A stretch of DNA of 19,901 bases, from the NCBI GenBank assembly GCA_030374735.1, contig JASCIV010000445.1, positions 1 through 19,901 of the forward strand, written 5' to 3'. Of the stretch, positions 8,182 to 17,892 are shown piece by piece. Below the pieces are notes generated by a model. It was not told the origin of the DNA. It made no database searches and worked only from the letters and a program-made list of their open reading frames with translations. The translations under genes and the position numbers were made by a program. Each line of letters begins with the position of its first letter. Within the stretch, counting starts at the first letter, position 1. The stretch comes from Gracilaria caudata (Eukaryota; Rhodophyta; Florideophyceae; Gracilariales; Gracilariaceae).

Positions 8182-8193
8182 TCTCATATGAGA
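8182..8193. promoter_or_regulatory. 12-bp palindrome upstream of the membrane protein gene
   Basis: TCTCATATGAGA is a perfect palindrome 76 bp upstream of the minus-strand start codon at 8106. Its position fits a dimeric factor site or core-promoter element, but this is inference from symmetry and location only. Confidence 0.3.
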
Positions 8194-8763
8194 TACTCGT
8201 ATAGAGAAGGATGACGGAGAATTCTGAGATGGCGGAGATTTCAAGTCAATCTCTCTGTTTGGGGACCCATCCATGCGTTCCTTGTCAAACTTGAGTCCGA
8301 TGTATGACATGAATGTTTAGAGGCTTTTGCAAGGAGAGGGCTTTATAATAATGCACTATCCTACGAGCTTATGACAAATCCTCCCTCGCGTATATTAAAA
8401 CGGAAATGAGTGTGAAAGAACTGTCTAGGACGGAGTCATCAACGGAGCTTTGCACTAAATATGTGTAGCGTAGCGGTACAATCGCACTTGCCTCGGTGAA
8501 CAATGAACAAATCCTGCGACACTCTTGGAGAATGTATATTCTTGTGGAGGGTCAAAAAGCTTTATAGGTCGCAGGGGTTCTTCGTAGGCCCCCTTCACTG
8601 GGACCAATACTATCGTAGCGTGTTCGTAAATGAGAGAGAGAAGAGCAAGAAAGGGGAACGTGTGGAGAGCACATTAGGAGATGCTAACAGCGCCCTCAAG
8701 AACGGTCAGATCTCATCAACTGTAGAACATATTCCTGTCAAGAGTAATATAGACATGGACAAG

Positions 8764-8806
8764 ACTTTCATGAGCTCACTTTCACAGAGCTCACTTTCAT
8801 GAGCTC
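8764..8806. repeat. Three-copy minisatellite, 14-15 bp unit
   Basis: The unit ACTTTCATGAGCTC occurs at 8764-8777 and 8793-8806, with a 15-base variant ACTTTCACAGAGCTC between them at 8778-8792. The copies are directly adjacent. Confidence 0.85.
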
Positions 8807-10171
8807 TTCGTCTGCTGCTTGTGGATAGGCGCGTCATTGTCGTGTCTTCGCTACAGCCGCTGTATATGTTGCGGTGCAGTCCGCACCTTTCCCCCGATAT
8901 TCTGTTCAACTTTCACCACAAGCTCGATGAGATCACGCTCTTGCCCTCCGCCGATGCGCTCAAGCTCACATCCGTCGTCGAAGATGACCCGTCGCACGCT
9001 ATCCTGCGAACTAAGGTGACTGTCTCATCTTCTGAGCTTGGTCAGTACAACTCCGAACAACCAGCTCTCGCCACTCCCTTGTTGCTCTCTCCGCACCGCG
9101 CTCGACTTTTGCAATCTGTTCGACGATCGCATTCACCCGACCGGGGGACCTCCTTCTACTTACTGACATCGGCAATCCTTCCTGCTTAACACCAGTCCAC
9201 ACCATCTCCTGTGCCGCTGTCGAACAACGAGCAAATCACCTCACCCATTCGCCAACCCATGACAACCCGGTCTCTACGAACGCCGTCTTCGCGAGTTCGC
9301 CACACACCTACTCACCAATCTCCGTCCTCTGCGAACGAATCCACCTCACAAAAGTCAAATTATCTCTCTTTGCAGCCCAAATATCCAACAACCCACGTAT
9401 CTCATCCCTACCACGCGCCCGTATCGATGCCAAATGACCCTTTCGCAAATTATCCAGGCTTAAAGTAACGCAAGAATTGCCCATCACTTCAGATTATCTA
9501 TCTGCGATTGCTTTACGAGCAGGTATACATCGAGACACACATTTTGTGAAATACTCTGCCTGAGTCAAGGACGTTGGTTTCACTTTTGGTAGGTGTGATG
9601 GGCCTTCGAGCCTGTCTTTGGACCGCCTGATGCTTCAAGAGTTTGGTAGAGTTGGAGATGGTCCAAGAGTGAAAGCAGCCACTGTTGGTGGCCAAATGCT
9701 TGAAGTTACATCTGTCACTCCTCCAAATTCAATCCATGAATCGTTCTCTGGCTTCCTCTGCAACCCTTCAACAATGGTGAGATGCTGCTGTTCTCTCGCG
9801 TTGACCAGCCCATTATTACCATGTACTCGAGTAGTTCGTCGTCTCCATATGACCAGAGAGCAGCTCAACGACCCGCACCTTGACGACCTCTATCACTATG
9901 ACACAATACTTAGACGTCGTACATACCCTTCTTCACATCGCATACGTAGTTCTTTCATATATGCCCGGGGAACCACCGTAAACGGTTTGAGCTCATAACT
10001 CTACTTCTGCACCTGGTCAAAGCCCTCAGAACTGCGCACCATTCCCATACATCTGTCGGACAGAATCTGTCCGCTGTATCTACGGAAACACCTACTCACC
10101 CTCGTGGATAGGTGAAAATCGCGTGTATCATCATGATGGTTACCTGCACAAGTCACCACTTCGTGAGCCAT

Positions 10172-11305
10172 TCAGTACAAAAATTTCAAGCGATCACCGA
10201 AACAATTCTGTAACTCTTCCTTGAAGGGATCGAAATCAGCCTCAGGGGCCACATTTATCGCCACGTTTGGGCACCACCTTGCCAACCCTCTAAGCCCTTC
10301 TATTCCAACATTATCACAACGTAGTACTGAAAGACTCTTTAATCTTCCAAGGAGCCCCATGGCGATGGTCTCCAAATTAGCGTCGTTCAGCGCACCCACG
10401 CCCACAAAGATAGCCTCGCTCAAATCGGCACAATTACCGATAGCGCCCAAGTCTTCACTGTGAGCAACGTCCACCTCTTGCGGACCGAATCTCAGCGCAA
10501 GGTGCTTTAGTCCTCGCAGTAACGAAAAACACGCGTAATTGACAGAGCGCATATGGTACATTTCCATTACGAGCATAGGCGGATGAGGCATAACTCGAAG
10601 TGCAAAAACCAACGACATTAACTGCGACGTGTCTAACCCACGATCATAATGCAGATAAAGCTCTTTTGGTGCACATGATTGTAATAGCCTTGCGTCAGTT
10701 GAACGCATACTGAGAAACATGACGGACACTTCGTTACGGCGAAGCTTACGCAAAATGGTTTCGAACGGAAAGAACACTTGCAGAGACCGTAGAAACGGGC
10801 GAAGCGACTCTATTAGCATGGTTACAATTTTAGATGATATGATTCTGTAGTTCACATCTTCTGCTTCGTATTGTTTCTCGAAGCTAAGGTGTTTAATCCC
10901 GGTGGCACGCTCAGCTAGCACGCGAACCCACAGAGGCAAGAGCTCAAGCTTCAACGACTCAGGCGTGACACTTAATTCGCGCATCTTGCGGAAGCGCGGT
11001 AGCAAACGAAGTAACGGAATGATTTGATGAACTTCCAAATCATTCAACCTCACAACTTCGAAGTAGCTGTCCACTGCGTCGCGGAAGGCTATGCAAGTCT
11101 CACGCAGCGCGCAAACGATTTCAAACTGACGGTCGAGCGGCGGGGTTGTGTAGTACTGGAGCAAGTCCTTTGAAAAGCAAAGTTGGTGGATGATGCAGTG
11201 TTTTAGTTCAAGCGGCAGCGTCAGCAGCGTGAGATGTGAAAGAGCATGGACGCGCTGTCGCTTGCGCGAACACTGCGACAATGGCGATTGCAGGTTGGGT
11301 ATCAT
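10172..11305 (-). CDS. F-box-like leucine-rich protein
   Basis: The minus-strand gene encodes 377 residues. A basic N-terminus (RKRQR) is followed at about residues 25-80 by an F-box-like pattern: LTLLTLPLELKHCIIHQLCF, then a helical stretch with CALRETCIAFRDAVDSYF. From about residue 95 onward the sequence carries irregular leucine-rich repeats, for example MRELSV, KHLSFE, LRSLQV, KELYLH, LKHLALRF, LSEAIFVGVGALNDANLETI and LKSLSVLRCDNVGIEGLRGLARWCP. Proteins built this way usually act as substrate receptors of SCF ubiquitin ligases: the F-box binds SKP1 and the repeats bind the target. The F-box is divergent and the target cannot be guessed. The ATG at 11305 is the first in frame; no intron is needed. 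Confidence 0.75.
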   Translation of the reverse strand: MIPNLQSPLSQCSRKRQRVHALSHLTLLTLPLELKHCIIHQLCFSKDLLQYYTTPPLDRQFEIVCALRETCIAFRDAVDSYFEVVRLNDLEVHQIIPLLRLLPRFRKMRELSVTPESLKLELLPLWVRVLAERATGIKHLSFEKQYEAEDVNYRIISSKIVTMLIESLRPFLRSLQVFFPFETILRKLRRNEVSVMFLSMRSTDARLLQSCAPKELYLHYDRGLDTSQLMSLVFALRVMPHPPMLVMEMYHMRSVNYACFSLLRGLKHLALRFGPQEVDVAHSEDLGAIGNCADLSEAIFVGVGALNDANLETIAMGLLGRLKSLSVLRCDNVGIEGLRGLARWCPNVAINVAPEADFDPFKEELQNCFGDRLKFLY

Positions 11306-13948
11306 TCTGATGGTGGTACCATAGGCGCTCTCTCTGCGCGACTGAGCAGATTGTGGTCAAATATGTTTACCCGACGATGAGGTGGGTTGGATGTAGTTCC
11401 TGTGCATATACGACGATTACAATGATTTGGTCCGGATCAGTGGTGAAGTCTGATGTTCACCGAAGTGATAAAGAGCACTGAACACTTGCGCAGCATACCC
11501 CTGGTGTGCCATGATCATGATGTTGATCCCTACACCACCGTGACGGTGATGACGTGATCATCTGATGATGCGGAGATCGCGTAGTGGTCTGCCGCAGAAG
11601 CACTGCAAAGCTACTCTAAATTTGCGGAGTTCTGTCGATCCAATTTACAGTACATGTCGATAATGCAGTTGGTAGTAGAGCTACATGAAAATCGGATTTT
11701 CAATTAGATCAAGTGCTTACAAAACTGATCATAAGATCCTCAACAAGTCCCAACGCCGCACGACAGCGAACCGACCGCCGACTATCGAAGGCAGGCATAT
11801 TTTGCCTTCAGGCAAAGACGATGCGACTTGCTCCTTGACGAAACAATTCCAAACCCGAGCACTTGATCCCATGGTTGGTGATAGTCTAGGATGAAATTCA
11901 ACAACTCAGGCCCCGTCAAATGAGGGAAATCGATTTCAGTTTCAGCATTTCGAGATGTATGGATCAACTCCCCTAGGCTCCTGTTATGAAGGTATGTTTT
12001 GGTTGCTCTGCCGAACGAAACCCGTTTAGATCGAAGTGACGAAGCTTGCTATCATAGGAAGTGCCGTCTGAAGCACGTGGCATCCTGCAAGGCATGGAAC
12101 CTGCATTAGTTGAGAGACCAGAGTCATGTCGTTGATAATCCTCGGATAGTCCGCAAGAACCTGGTTGGTCCTGCTGTAGTTGATCCTCTTGCATTTCCAT
12201 CGTCGTGATTAATGTAGCACCACCAACTGATCCGTCTAGTTGGGAGTACATCATTTAGTTTGTTATTTCATCGTAGACTATGACTAACATACTCCTGCAC
12301 TACTCTTGTGGATACTGCAGATTCTTTCAACATTTGGATCATGAATCGAATTCAAATGAAGGCCTTGAATGCCGGACAGGTATGTGCGGAGGAGTGTGAA
12401 TATTTGTTGATGATGAGATTTGGATTTCATGCGTGTCATATGAAGTGTTCCTTGTGACACTGCTCTCGTGTGGTATATTCCGTTCTGGAATTTCGGCACC
12501 AGGGTCTTATCGCAAGAGATCAACCTGTTTATTTCCACTGATCTGAAACTCGGCAATGCGGATGTGCGTATCATTCTGATTCTGACCTTTACTATCAGTC
12601 CTGATTCCCAGACAATGCGGCAGTTAGGATCAATGTGTCCAAGAGAACCACAATGATAAGCGTTTTGACCTACGCTTAATCAAGTCGAGCACGAGGTACG
12701 GAGTATGAAAGCATTAGGGGTCACAAGGTCGTGCACAGGTTAGGTTCACGATGTGTTGAGGTACCAACTTACTAGGGCTGGGGTGGTACTTCTATGAAAC
12801 ATCGTGGAAGGCTAATGGACGTCTGCTTATTCATTATAACGTGCGTCACATGAGAAGCGAAGTTGGTGCGTTCGTCGGACTCAGCAGATATCACTCGTCT
12901 GGACGTAAACATGGGAGACGGAGTTGATCATGATCCTAGTAGGAATGGGTGGAGGAATCGCGCAAGCCTCCCAACGAGCGTACTGTTTTGAATGAACAGG
13001 AGAAGCAAGACTGTGTCGCCAGTTTTGTGCGCCCGGTTTTTTTTTTCTTTGGGGTTGCCGGTACAGGATTGAGGGCCCATGTTTTGAGAAGATCTGATAA
13101 CTACACTGTGCTTTACTATTGCTATTCCCACACCTCTGTCCTCAAAGCGACAAGTAAGAACGAAACGTGGACTTCGATGTTCTCAATTGTTCCCTACATA
13201 TCCCATCGCGTTGCAGAGTCCGCGCAGTGTTGTCTTTGATTTGTCGAAGTCAGGTGTTCCTACCAGGGTGCAACCGATTCCCTCTTGTAAACAAGAGACC
13301 CTTAATAGAATATAGCCCATGGAAAAGGGTTTTCCCGTTGGTGTTTAACTCTTTGAGGTTTGACCTTTCTGTCCGAATTCGCTCATGCACCTAATCATAT
13401 GAGATAAACGGTATAGGACCTTAGCACGGTACACGACGTGGAGATGACCCGATTCGGTTCGACAGTCATGGTGGCGTTCGTCCCACTACAAGACAGTTCG
13501 CACGAAGGGTAAGATAGCGCAGTTGCCCAGCCAGATGCTTGGCTCGTGGATATCCATCAATGGAGTATGTGACGAGAAGGTTGATATCCTGTTCTTTACG
13601 CGGGTGGTGCGACGGCGATGCTATGTCTATGGCTTCAGGTAGCGAAGCAGCCCACGAATGATTAGTTTCTAATTAAAACCAAGTTAAAGCGCCGTGAGGT
13701 CAGCGCCAGTCTAGATAGATACTGCCGGTTTCCATATGGGCTCCGGGTGAGAGGAGCAATGCTCTGCCGCCTTGGTACCATACTGCTATAGAACTATGAA
13801 CTTCTTTAGTTCATATCTGTGAGGAGGCGTGCTGACCGCTCTCATTGCTGAAGTATTGCGTCAAACTGCGCCTTCCCGAAGAAGTGCGAAGGAGTTGGCC
13901 GTAGAAGAACCACGCTCTCCGCAATTCAGCAGCAAACAGCATTTGGAG
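11306..13948. other. 2.6-kb region without a recognisable gene
   Basis: Open frames here are short (under 100 codons), mostly overlapping on opposite strands, and lack signal peptides or domain motifs. The longest ATG frames on the minus strand (11973-12254 and 12284-12574) have unbiased composition. A T10 run lies near 13038. GATC/ATGATG-rich sequence with small palindromes (CACCGT-G-ACGGTG) lies near 11490-11575. Non-coding RNA cannot be excluded. The right end contains the promoter of the gene starting at 13949. Confidence 0.45.
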
Positions 13949-14530
13949 ATGAGGCCACCGGGAAGAGAAAGACTGTTGGTTTTCTTTGTGGGCGTCGTTC
14001 TGTGTTCCATCATGAGCAGCAGTTTAAGCCTTTTAGCAAAGAAAAACGACCGCGTGTGGGACGAAGTCATGAACCATGTTAAGGCAGCTGAAACTTATCC
14101 TGATTTGCAGACGGCGAGCAAGTTGAGTGTTTCAGCTAACGGTTCAAATACTCAGCAACAGTCAAAAGGACTGAACGTAATGATTCTTCCGAGTGGGAAG
14201 GTTGGACCTCGCAACGACAGTTTGGACGATGTCACGCAACGAGCCAAAGCAAAACGCTCCATGAGATCAAACGGAGACGATATGATACCGGGAGCAATTC
14301 TGGCCCTCGGGGCTGCCATGGCATGTGTGCTTAGTGCAGTGGTTGCCCTCATAATAATACGTGGACCTCAGGACGAAAGCAGAAAGAGATTTCTTGAAGA
14401 GATGGGTGAATATCACAGACCGCTGAGCGATGATGAGTTCATTGAGAGGCTAGATGAAAGGACCAGCTCGTCAACAGAAAGTCTCATAAGAAATGAGGAT
14501 GACGAAATATCGCCTGCGCAAGCTGTTTAG
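13949..14530 (+). CDS. Small double-membrane-span protein, unknown function
   Basis: The first in-frame ATG gives a 193-residue protein; the frame stays open back to 13823 but without another ATG. Residues about 9-30 (LLVFFVGVVLCSIMSSSLSLLA) are the first hydrophobic span, after a basic N-terminus. A hydrophilic loop of about 80 residues with two NxS sequons (NGS at 64, NDS at 89) leads to a second span at about 112-137 (MIPGAILALGAAMACVLSAV and on). The tail is acidic and Ser-rich (LSDDEFIERLDE, NEDDEISPAQAV). Topology with both ends in the cytosol and the loop lumenal or extracellular is inferred. No family is recognised. The gene at 17893 has the same general architecture. Confidence 0.7.
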   Translation: MRPPGRERLLVFFVGVVLCSIMSSSLSLLAKKNDRVWDEVMNHVKAAETYPDLQTASKLSVSANGSNTQQQSKGLNVMILPSGKVGPRNDSLDDVTQRAKAKRSMRSNGDDMIPGAILALGAAMACVLSAVVALIIIRGPQDESRKRFLEEMGEYHRPLSDDEFIERLDERTSSSTESLIRNEDDEISPAQAV

Positions 14531-15090
14531 TGCGATACGGTATGGATTTGACGGGGTCAGTGAATGGATAAAGAAAACTTGATGTGAGATCTTCTTTATT
14601 GCGAACATTTCCTTCGAGTTCCGAAGACAAACGGAGCGCTACCCTACAGGTAGCGTTCTACCCTTCGTAGTTGTCTCTCGTCAAAGAGGCCAAAGCAGTT
14701 CTGTACAGACAATTTTACTAAATTCTAGAGGAAAGTGTTGCACCTCTCTTTGCGGCGTAAGTCAGCCTCGTCTTGATGAGCTGGTCAAAGGACATTGAAA
14801 CACCATGTCATCAGGAGTTTCCTCCACGAGGGTTAATGCATTTTGGTTTTCTTTACTTTTGACTATGCTCATATTTGAACATGAGCTCACCTGTTTCCCT
14901 GTAAAGCTCTTGTCAAAAGAAACATGAATTATAAGAATTGCTACATTTCTCGCTGCGCATGTAGAAAAGAAAACGCTAACAGCCCCAAAGCAGGTTTCTT
15001 GAGAAAAAGTTGCTGAACGTATTAAAGCGATTGATGGAGTATAGCTCCGAGGAACTTCAGTGATAATTAGCACTGAGCCACGTCTGATGA
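14531..15090. other. Downstream region of the double-span gene
   Basis: It holds the 3' region of the preceding gene. A 103-codon minus-strand ATG frame (14762-15073) lacks any motif and is not called. A hairpin is listed at 14634-14658. Confidence 0.4.
14634..14658. repeat. 10-bp stem-loop downstream of the double-span gene
   Basis: GAGCGCTACC (14634-14643) pairs with GGTAGCGTTC (14649-14658) with one G-T wobble and a 5-nt loop. It lies 104 bp past the stop, so it may belong to the 3' untranslated region. Confidence 0.6.
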
Positions 15091-15498
15091 AGCCTCCATC
15101 GTCATGATGACCACATGCGTAGCTTTAGCTCAGCAAATGATGGAGTTCTATGCTGCTCTCCCCACGTCTCCCGATCCGATCGACCGTTTTCACCGTCGCA
15201 TGACTTCTTGGCTGTTGGGGCGAACCTGCAACTTGTTGCTGTCTCGGGATCGCGGGCCGGGAATGCGTTGGTACGAAATTCGGGCGCGACTTTACAGTAC
15301 CAGGTGTTCCTAAATCCACGAAGTGCATTGATCTTCCAGATCAACGTGTATCTTCTGGATTAGAAATGGAGTCCTGGTGCCAACGGGGCGTTGTACACCA
15401 AGTTGGTCACGTCGGAATACGCATCGCTTCCGTCCGGTGGCATCGCGTTCCGGGCTATAGCATCGGTTGTGACCCATTGGTGCGACCCCTTCAACAAG
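15091..15498 (+). pseudogene. In-frame upstream part of the unknown protein, interrupted by TAG
   Basis: From 15091 (after a TGA) the frame is open through an ATG at 15115 to a single TAG at 15361-15363, then reopens in the same frame into the downstream protein. Both sides look like one protein: before the stop LVRNSGATLQYQVFLNPRSA and FQINVYLLD, after it GANGALYTKLVTSEYASLPS and ASVVTHWCDPFNK. Competing explanations are a nonsense mutation (decaying copy), an intron ending at this TAG, or real termination with a separate short gene. Another plus frame and a minus frame are also open here, which weakens the case for 15115-15300. Confidence 0.45.
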
Positions 15499-16710
15499 AT
15501 GGCCGAGGTGAAGAATCGCGCCGCCCGCGTTCTCACCGCACGGTCTTCCTTTTCGGCAGAGACAACCGAATGCTTGCTTCGCTTGCAGCATGAAGGCACG
15601 GACTCTATCCAGATGCCTGAAAAGTCCGCAAATTGTGCCCTCGGTTCATGTCTCGAGGCACTCCGGAACATAGCCAGTAGCGTTGAACATGCCGCAAAGA
15701 GCGATGGCTCAGTTGGGGGCATTAACTTGTTTATCTGCGCTGCCGTCAAGCCCTCGCTCGCTTCATCGGAGGTTCTATCCTCCTCTCCAAGCACAAGTTT
15801 TGTGCAGCTGTGGAATTCTGTAAATCCTTCTGACATACCATATATGCATGAAACGGGAAATGTTGTTTTTGACCGCTTCATGTCTGTATACAGGGAATCC
15901 AATGCTCAGACGCCAATCCCTACGGGTCTACAAGACGACCGAAATGTGAGCCCGCAGGCGGCGCTTCCAGTTCATCGCGAATTTATGAGCGAAGTGCAAG
16001 AAAGAGCTACGCAGAGCGATGATAACCGTGCTTCAGCGGAGGCTGCGCGAGAGGTACCTTCCTTCGATGGAGAGCATACGGACTCCCCGCAAAGCATAGC
16101 TCCTGTACAGGCTGGGGAACAAGCTTTGGGTTTCGATCGCATTCCAGGCGGTGAAGGGGTTTATCGGGCTGGGGAAGACATGGCGAGTCAGGTGGCAACA
16201 TGGCTTCTGAATGGCACGGGATATTCAATGCACCATAAGGGGGAATTGCCATCATGGCCTCAGTCGTACTCTATGATAAGTTGCCGCCTAATTACGGAAG
16301 CGTTAGGAAGAGTATTCAAGGAGGAGAAGCGAAGTCGGGGAGTTCGAGGACTCAAGTATTCGGCATTGCTTCCGAGCAACCCGAGCATTCATACTGTGAT
16401 ATTACCACTTGATACCGGTTCCGATCGACAACGGAAACAGAAGGATCCTGATCGAGTCGTCAGATTAATCCTCAAGAAGGCTAAGAGAACAAAAAAGGGG
16501 GCAGCGTTTGGTGCTTTTTGTATTCTTGTTGATGCGGAGGGAATGGATGGACCGTGTGCTCAGGAGCTGCAGAGATTCAGCGAGGAGGGACTTGGTAGCA
16601 CAGGGTGCGAACGTAGACGAAGAGTTGGGCTGAGAGTCGACACTTGTAGGGTTCTGCCCCCCTGCGTGTTGATTGACAAGGACGCGGGCGGCGTGCATAC
16701 AACTGAATGA
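15499..16710 (+). CDS. Unknown protein, likely longer upstream
   Basis: From the ATG at 15499 (context AAGATGG, a good eukaryotic start) this frame encodes 403 residues; counting back to the preceding TAG it could extend 45 codons further without an ATG. The N-terminal third has a helical look (MAEVKNRAARVLTARSSF, LGSCLEALRNIASSVEHAAK). The middle is Ser/Ala/Gln-rich and probably disordered. The last third looks folded (MASQVATWLLNGTGYSM, MISCRLITEALGRVFKEEK, IHTVILPLDTG), with a basic cluster RLILKKAKRTKKG that could be a nuclear signal. It then reads GAFCILVDAEGMDGPCAQEL and ends GGVHTTE. I do not recognise a family. Host gene or transposable-element product both remain possible. Confidence 0.55.
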   Translation: MAEVKNRAARVLTARSSFSAETTECLLRLQHEGTDSIQMPEKSANCALGSCLEALRNIASSVEHAAKSDGSVGGINLFICAAVKPSLASSEVLSSSPSTSFVQLWNSVNPSDIPYMHETGNVVFDRFMSVYRESNAQTPIPTGLQDDRNVSPQAALPVHREFMSEVQERATQSDDNRASAEAAREVPSFDGEHTDSPQSIAPVQAGEQALGFDRIPGGEGVYRAGEDMASQVATWLLNGTGYSMHHKGELPSWPQSYSMISCRLITEALGRVFKEEKRSRGVRGLKYSALLPSNPSIHTVILPLDTGSDRQRKQKDPDRVVRLILKKAKRTKKGAAFGAFCILVDAEGMDGPCAQELQRFSEEGLGSTGCERRRRVGLRVDTCRVLPPCVLIDKDAGGVHTTE

Positions 16711-17892
16711 TGGTGGTGCATTTAGTATGCTTCAAAACCTCATTCCCGCAATGGGGTTTTGGAGTATATCAAATGCAACGATGTTGCGTTTGACTCGTCC
16801 TCTGCAAGATCAACACACACCCCATTCTAGGACGGACATTGTTCAAATATTGTATTGAGTTGCGTACAAGCCTTTGGGAGTGCCGTTCCAAGGTAAGCTG
16901 GAATGAAAGCTATAATACTTGCGGTATTAGATGAACGGATGGCATGTGGGTGGAAAAGAATCTTCGCAGCGCATGAGTGGGTACGAGTTATTAGCAGGTT
17001 GCGGTCTGCAGTCTTTCCCGTTCACGAGGGCATGAGAAACATTGTTTTCGTGACCCAGTCGAAATGGAGTCGAAGGCACTCCGTCCAGACAGCAAACAAG
17101 GTCGCACACCTCTCAACCAGGACAGCACGTGGAGCGACGGGTGCTGACTGTTAAAGCTTGTACCTTTGTACATCAACAAAAGAACCGCACTGCAAAAGCG
17201 GGGGACAACAAGAAGCGCATAGGTAGAAATCTGATGCAGTACTGACATCGTGTAGATAGATGCTTTGAAAAACATGGGTAAACGTTGACTACGATTGAGG
17301 TGAAGGGTAGCAATCCTTCCACCTCATGTACAGCGCTGTTGCCTGGAGGACCACGAGAGTCGGCTCCTCTTTGCTCTGCGCAACCGCGTGCTTGCAGGCT
17401 GTTTGCAGGAAACTCACGGCTTCAAGTTGCAGCCGTGAGCCAGGTCTGCGCTGTGCAGCAAGCACCGTGCCGGTGAGTGCTGCCCGCGGCGCAGCACGAG
17501 AGCAGAAATAGCTCGCTCACGTGTGCCGTGCACGCGCCGTGAAAATTGTCCAAAACGCGCTGCGAAGATACAAGTGGAAGAGCTCACATCTCTCCATTCA
17601 TATCGCTCACGTGCTCCCCTAGTAGGCGTGCCCTAGATAAAGGCTACCCCGGCGCTCTTGTCCGTCGCGTCCGCTGCTGCCGAGAGCCACTTGCTCTTCA
17701 TCAACAAGGCGTCCAGTGCTTGGCGTGGGTACACACACACGTCCGTCGGCCGCGTCCGTCGTTGCAAGGGCACTAGCGTATCTTCGACACATGTGCGGGC
17801 GCCTCTTCTTGTGAACGTTTTACGTCCCAGTCTGCTTGTGGGTGAGATTTTGAGGACTGTCGGCACTGGCTTTCCGTCTTGTGAGCTACGCC
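16711..17892. other. Intergenic region and leader of the second double-span gene
   Basis: No supported gene. A plus-strand ATG frame at 16903-17154 and a minus frame overlapping it lack motifs. From about 17300 the sequence becomes GC-richer and contains two hairpins: CTCACGGCT/AGCCGTGAG (17413-17421 and 17431-17439) and GTGCTGC/GCAGCAC (17477-17483 and 17491-17497). The part next to 17893 should hold promoter and leader. Confidence 0.45.

Larger units (their letters stand above)
8107..10171. other. Two-kb region with no clear gene; possible transposon debris
   Basis: No open frame has an ATG start together with convincing motifs. The plus frame at 8503-8802 has weak resemblance to the end of a copia RNase H domain. 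The minus strand near 9513-9695 has a weak copia pre-integrase-like pattern. Plus frames 8821-9189 and 9211-9468 are low-complexity and lack ATG starts. A three-copy minisatellite lies at 8764-8806. The left edge should contain the promoter of the minus-strand membrane protein starting at 8106. Confidence 0.4.

Noticed and set aside
8463..8560. tRNA-like box A (TAGCGTAGCGGTA) followed by a box-B-like string
   Set aside because: No acceptor or anticodon stem can be drawn, and the second box is a poor match and too far away.
13829..13948. Longer N-terminus for the first double-span gene
   Set aside because: The extension would start at GTG; in a eukaryotic nuclear gene the ATG at 13949 is preferred, and the added residues lack a targeting pattern.
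14762..15073. 103-codon minus-strand ATG frame
   Set aside because: No motif and ordinary composition; it ends in a divergent position to the unknown gene but nothing supports translation.
15360..15902. 180-codon minus-strand frame
   Set aside because: It starts at a non-ATG codon and lies antisense to the unknown plus-strand protein, so it is a shadow.
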